From the NCBI GenBank assembly GCA_937934115.1, contig CALHAH010000015.1, positions 186,001 through 250,000 on the forward strand: a stretch of DNA of 64,000 bases. Direction: 5' to 3'. The notes beneath the pieces are model-generated. The model saw only the letters and a list, made by a program, of their open reading frames with translations, was not told the origin of the DNA and did no database searches. The DNA comes from an uncultured Thermoanaerobaculum sp. (GTDB lineage: Bacteria > Acidobacteriota > Thermoanaerobaculia > Thermoanaerobaculales > Thermoanaerobaculaceae). Both the position numbers and the translations under genes were made by a program. Each line of letters starts with the position of its first letter. The first letter of the stretch is position 1. Shown one piece after another: positions 60,552-64,000 of this stretch.

Positions 60552-61684
60552 AGCCCGAACGCTGGGAAGAGCTGGTGCTTTCCGTGCTTGCGGAGCTGGC
60601 AAGCGGTCTTACGGCCATGGCCCTTTACGGCTCTTCGCACCCACGAGCAGCGGAAAGCCTGCGCCACCTTAAGGCCCTCCTGGAACAGCTTCTCGCTGCC
60701 CAACCCGCCCTGGATCTGGTGGTGCTGGGGGAGGAGTTGTTTGTGGATGAGCGCCCCTTCACCCGATCCAGCCGTCATGCCGCAGCGCTGCTCCGCCGGC
60801 TTTCCCGCCGGGGCGTGGAGCACGTGAGTTTTCGCGCGGGTGTGGCCGAAGAGGAGCTTAAGACCTTTTTGCAGGAGGTGGCAACCGGCGAAGACAGCCC
60901 CGTGCGCTCCCAACCCCACATTTTGGTGGGCAAGGTGGAACTGGCGGAAGAAGCATTGGGAGGCCCCGACCGCGAGCATGGGAGGGTTGGGCACGGCCAT
61001 TTGCCTGCGGTTCGCGATCGGATTACGCTTTTGGCGCAAATCTTCGTGGATTTTGCCACCAGCGGTTCCCTGGCCGTAGGCGATTGCCACCGCGTTATCG
61101 AGTCTCTCTGGGAGCTCTTGGAGCAAGACCCGCAACCCATGGACCATATGGCGCCGTGGGAAGGGGAAGAGCGGTGGGCAGCGGTTCATGCCCACAACAC
61201 TGCCGTGCTGGCCATGGGTATGGCAAAGCTCGGTGGGCTTTCCCGGGGGCCAGTGGCCGAAGTTGGCATCGCTGCCCTTCTTCACGATGTGGGGAAGCTG
61301 TTCATGCCCGAGGAGGCTCAGCTGCGGGAACTATCCCTTTCCGGGCCAGAGTTGGAGCTGGTGCTGGATCATCCCATGGAGGGTGCTACGGCTTTGCTCA
61401 AGGTGCCGCACTTGACGCCGTTGGCAGTCATTGTGGCTTTCGAACACCACCTCCACTACAACGGCACCGGCTACCCCCGCCTTTCCCGCCCCCGGCGCCC
61501 GCACCCGGCGGCACGGCTGGTAAGCGTGGCGGAGGCGTTTTCGGTGCTGGTAACCGCCCGGGGGTACCGCGGCCTTACCACCCGCGAATCCTCGGTGGCT
61601 TTCCTGGCGGAAAGGGCGGGTAGTGTGTACGATCCCGGCATGGTGCAAGCGCTGCAAGAGCTCGTCCTTGGCGAAGGCGCTTAG
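60548..61684 (+). CDS. HD-GYP-like phosphohydrolase with the same N-terminal module
   Basis: A 378-aa protein. The N-terminal module (MALYGSSHPRAAESLRHLKA; EELFVDERPF; LLRRLSRRGVEHVSFRAGV) resembles that of the HEAT protein. The C-terminal HD-GYP-type domain has VHAHNTAVLAMGMAKLGGL, ALLHDVGKLFMP, DHPMEGATALL and AFEHHLHYNGTGYPRL. The metal-binding HD and both later His sites are kept, but the canonical HHExxDGxGYP reads HHLHYNGTGYP, so cyclic-di-GMP hydrolysis is plausible yet not assured. It starts at GTG overlapping the HEAT gene. Confidence 0.85.
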   Translation: MKPERWEELVLSVLAELASGLTAMALYGSSHPRAAESLRHLKALLEQLLAAQPALDLVVLGEELFVDERPFTRSSRHAAALLRRLSRRGVEHVSFRAGVAEEELKTFLQEVATGEDSPVRSQPHILVGKVELAEEALGGPDREHGRVGHGHLPAVRDRITLLAQIFVDFATSGSLAVGDCHRVIESLWELLEQDPQPMDHMAPWEGEERWAAVHAHNTAVLAMGMAKLGGLSRGPVAEVGIAALLHDVGKLFMPEEAQLRELSLSGPELELVLDHPMEGATALLKVPHLTPLAVIVAFEHHLHYNGTGYPRLSRPRRPHPAARLVSVAEAFSVLVTARGYRGLTTRESSVAFLAERAGSVYDPGMVQALQELVLGEGA

Positions 61685-61709
61685 GTGACAATAGTAACGC
61701 AAGGACCTG

Positions 61710-64000
61710 CTATTCCACAAAGTAGCCGGCCACCGTGCGCACGGAAACGCCAGGCTTTTTCACCTTTACCGTTACCGAGCGGAACGTACCCGCGGGAGCA
61801 TCGCTAGCAGAGCTGTACGCCAAGAGGTACTGGCTGCGCAACTCCCTCTCGATTTGCCCGTAGACCGGTTGTAAATTGGGCGGAACGGGCAAAAAGAAAG
61901 CCTCCCCACCGGTGGCTTTTGCCAGCCGCGAAAGCTGGGAGCGGGCCTTTACCGCGGTCAGAGGTACCCCGATGGCAATGGTGTACACCGTAACGCCGCT
62001 GCGCTGCGCAAAATCCAAGGCCCGTTCAAAAGGGGCTCGAGAAGCGGTGTCCTCGCCGTCGGTGAGCACCACCAGCGCCCTGCGTCCACGTACGCCGGAA
62101 AACTGGAAAACACCGTAAATCACCGCGTCCCAAAGGGCCGTTTCCCGCTCGGCACGCAAGGTAACCAAAGCTCGCTCCAGGCTGCCAAAATCGGCGGTAA
62201 AAGGGGCCAAGAGGACGGGTCGGTCAGAAAAAGCAATGACGAACGCCCGGTCTTTCGGGCGCAGGAGGCTTTTGACGAACCCTAGAACTACCTTTTGCAC
62301 TTCTGGCAGTGTCTTTTCCATGGAACCCGAGGTATCAATGACCAGTCCCACGCGGATGGGCAAGTCCTGTTCTCGGGAAAAGTGAAGGAGCTCTTGGGGG
62401 ACGCCTTCCTCGAACACCGCAAAATCCTCTTTTCTCAAGTCGGCCACAGGCTTTCCCCATCGATCCAGCACCAACACCGGCAACTCCACCGCTTGCACCC
62501 GCACCGTGGAGATAAACTGCGGGGCGTTCACCAGCTGCACGTCCTCAGCTTGGCTGCCGTCAGAAAGCACCGCCAGGGCCCGCACGTAACCCAGCTCTTT
62601 GCCCAAACGCACCGGCAGCACCGCAGAAAAAGGCGAGCTGTAAAGGGTCGCCAGGTGTTGGTCGTTAAAGTAAAGCTCCACGCGCTCCAGTTTCTGATCC
62701 GAGGGAACATTGACGGATGCATGTACCGAAAGACCCTCAGGGCGCTGGTCAGCCTTCGTAATTGGGCCCAGCCGTACAAAAAACCGCTCCCGTCCCACGT
62801 TAAGCACCACCTCGGCCCGGTCCAGCTCACCTCCTTTCTGGTCGTAGGCCACAGCCGTCACCGTGGCCAACCGTGGCAGCGGCCCCAGGTCCAGCTCCAC
62901 GTCAAAGGGGGGGCGATTCTTTGTGAGCACTGCCTTGCCATCCAGCAGAAACTCCACCTTGGCAACACTGGCATCCGCCAGCGCGGTAAACCGCTGCACG
63001 CCGGCAACACCTTCCCCTTGTGGGCCTAGCAGCGTGAGCAACTTTTCTTTTGCGTGGGTTGGACCGCCTGCCGCAGGCGTGAGGTCCCAGTCCTCGGGTA
63101 GCTGCACCGTAAAGGGGAGCTCCACCACCCCCGCCCGCTTTCCGTGGGAGTCGGCCACCTTCAAACGCAAGGTATAGTCGCCGGCCCGCAGCTCCCTTTC
63201 CACCACCAGCGGCAAGACCTGGGAATCGGCAGGAAAGGTAAAGGCGTACCGGAAGCGGTCGGCCATGTCTCCGGCGCGGGCCACCTCCCCCACCACGTCC
63301 AGCTGCACCACCTCCGCTTCCCCCACTTTGGTCGTAACCAAACCAGCTCGCGGTACCTCACAGGCAAAACGCACGATGCCCTTGGAACCCCGCCGACCCA
63401 CCACCTCCACCCGCGGTGCAAACTCGAAAGGCTCGGCGTCTTTGGGCAGCAACGTAGAGAAGGCCAAAAACCGCTGCTCCACCGATTCCTTCCCCAGGCT
63501 TGTGGTTTCCGCCACCAAATGCTCCAGCCTTTGCCTCACCCCCGGATCGGAGAGCCAGTACTCGGCCGCGGCCAGGAGATTGAGGAGCTCGTCCACGTTT
63601 CCACAGCGGAACTCCGGGCGTTCCAGGCGGCTCATGGTGGGACGGCGCAGAGCTTGTTGCGCTGTGGGGGTGTAAAGAACCCACCGGGTTTCAAAGGGGT
63701 CCCACATGCGAAACCGCCCCAGACCGTAAGGCTTGTAGAAAAGAAGCGTCACGCCCTGCCCTAACCCTGGGATATAGGCGTACCGCCAAAACTCCAAGGG
63801 GTAAAAAACCTCTTGGCAATCCACCGGTAGCCGCGCGGTGGGCGGGCCATGGAGGAGCAAGATCCGCGCCCGGTCCTCGGTGGTGTTGCCGAATTCTTGC
63901 CGGCACGTTTGCAGGCGATCCTCATAAACCTTCCGGAAGCTTCCCCCCATCCCTACGTGCTCGCCCCAGATTTGCCATAGGCGGTTTGCAAACTCCTCGC
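61710..64000 (-). CDS. GWxTD-like and VWA domain protein of acidobacterial type (5' end beyond window)
   Basis: The frame stays open to the right edge, so the N-terminus is missing; an internal ATG lies at 63950. The visible part (about 763 aa) begins with a GWxTD-like region (EEFANRLWQIW; FRKVYEDRLQTCRQEFG; RARILLLHGPP), then beta-rich Ig-like segments. A VWA domain has the MIDAS motif DTSGSMEKTLPEV, TALWDAVIYGVFQF and VVLTDGEDTASRAPF, closely like the VWFA-related family frequent in Acidobacteriota. It is probably exported. The role is unknown; adhesion or envelope assembly is a guess. Confidence 0.82.
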   Translation of the reverse strand, partial: EEFANRLWQIWGEHVGMGGSFRKVYEDRLQTCRQEFGNTTEDRARILLLHGPPTARLPVDCQEVFYPLEFWRYAYIPGLGQGVTLLFYKPYGLGRFRMWDPFETRWVLYTPTAQQALRRPTMSRLERPEFRCGNVDELLNLLAAAEYWLSDPGVRQRLEHLVAETTSLGKESVEQRFLAFSTLLPKDAEPFEFAPRVEVVGRRGSKGIVRFACEVPRAGLVTTKVGEAEVVQLDVVGEVARAGDMADRFRYAFTFPADSQVLPLVVERELRAGDYTLRLKVADSHGKRAGVVELPFTVQLPEDWDLTPAAGGPTHAKEKLLTLLGPQGEGVAGVQRFTALADASVAKVEFLLDGKAVLTKNRPPFDVELDLGPLPRLATVTAVAYDQKGGELDRAEVVLNVGRERFFVRLGPITKADQRPEGLSVHASVNVPSDQKLERVELYFNDQHLATLYSSPFSAVLPVRLGKELGYVRALAVLSDGSQAEDVQLVNAPQFISTVRVQAVELPVLVLDRWGKPVADLRKEDFAVFEEGVPQELLHFSREQDLPIRVGLVIDTSGSMEKTLPEVQKVVLGFVKSLLRPKDRAFVIAFSDRPVLLAPFTADFGSLERALVTLRAERETALWDAVIYGVFQFSGVRGRRALVVLTDGEDTASRAPFERALDFAQRSGVTVYTIAIGVPLTAVKARSQLSRLAKATGGEAFFLPVPPNLQPVYGQIERELRSQYLLAYSSASDAPAGTFRSVTVKVKKPGVSVRTVAGYFVE

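Overview
The window is 64 kb of GC-rich, gene-dense chromosome from what looks like an Acidobacteriota bacterium, possibly a thermophile of the Thermoanaerobaculia type. The lineage rests on inference: a protein with GWxTD-like and VWA domains of the acidobacterial type at the right edge, a PknB-type kinase with a periplasmic TPR region, a FecR/DUF6600-like protein, and a two-active-site protein disulfide oxidoreductase of the kind common in thermophiles. About 50 protein genes, one tRNA gene, one decayed gene and one transposon remnant are recognisable. No plasmid, phage or CRISPR features were found.

Left part (1-14.4 kb): an alanine-dehydrogenase-family gene, a CoA-transferase and a metal/cobalamin-binding-protein-like gene form a run. 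A decayed gamma-glutamyltransferase and a hybrid sensor protein follow. A PduO-type adenosyltransferase precedes the conserved cluster ybeZ(phoH)-pgpH-ybeY-corC-era, whose genes overlap by a few bases, plus a small glutaredoxin-like gene. Middle-left (14.4-24.4 kb) is lipid oxidation and redox: a membrane Fe-S oxidoreductase likely to feed electrons from acyl-CoA dehydrogenation to quinone, yraN, an alcohol dehydrogenase, the fadN-fadA beta-oxidation operon with a FadR-like operator and a strong terminator, acylphosphatase, and tRNA-Arg(CCU).

Middle (24.4-42.4 kb): a class V aminotransferase-fold protein lacking its PLP lysine, asparagine synthase, two divergent GT-C-like membrane proteins, an aromatic/Pro-Arg-rich FecR-like secreted protein, a beta-helix protein, a SpoIIE/RsbU-type phosphatase, a transglutaminase-TPR lipoprotein, a disulfide oxidoreductase with a DUF1858 partner behind a clear sigma-70 promoter, a crotonase, a LeuA-like enzyme and a large Ser/Thr kinase. 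About 1 kb of non-coding DNA (41.4-42.4 kb) holds a frameshifted transposase remnant and GC-rich repeats related to sequence just after the tRNA gene.

Right part (42.4-64 kb): DUF2905, NifU-C, an ECF sigma/anti-sigma/membrane-protein operon, proline catabolism (pruA), two GT2 glycosyltransferases, DUF3467, the sulfur-relay operon (cysteine desulfurase - FHA protein - mnmA), dnaB, an mlaE-mlaF-mlaD lipid transport operon whose MlaD carries a probable outer-membrane beta-barrel extension, radA, and a HEAT/HD-GYP pair sharing an N-terminal module. The last gene runs off the right edge.

Two initiation styles coexist. Many genes have Shine-Dalgarno sites, while at least seven lack one and instead show a -10-like hexamer exactly six bases before the start codon, which suggests leaderless mRNAs.
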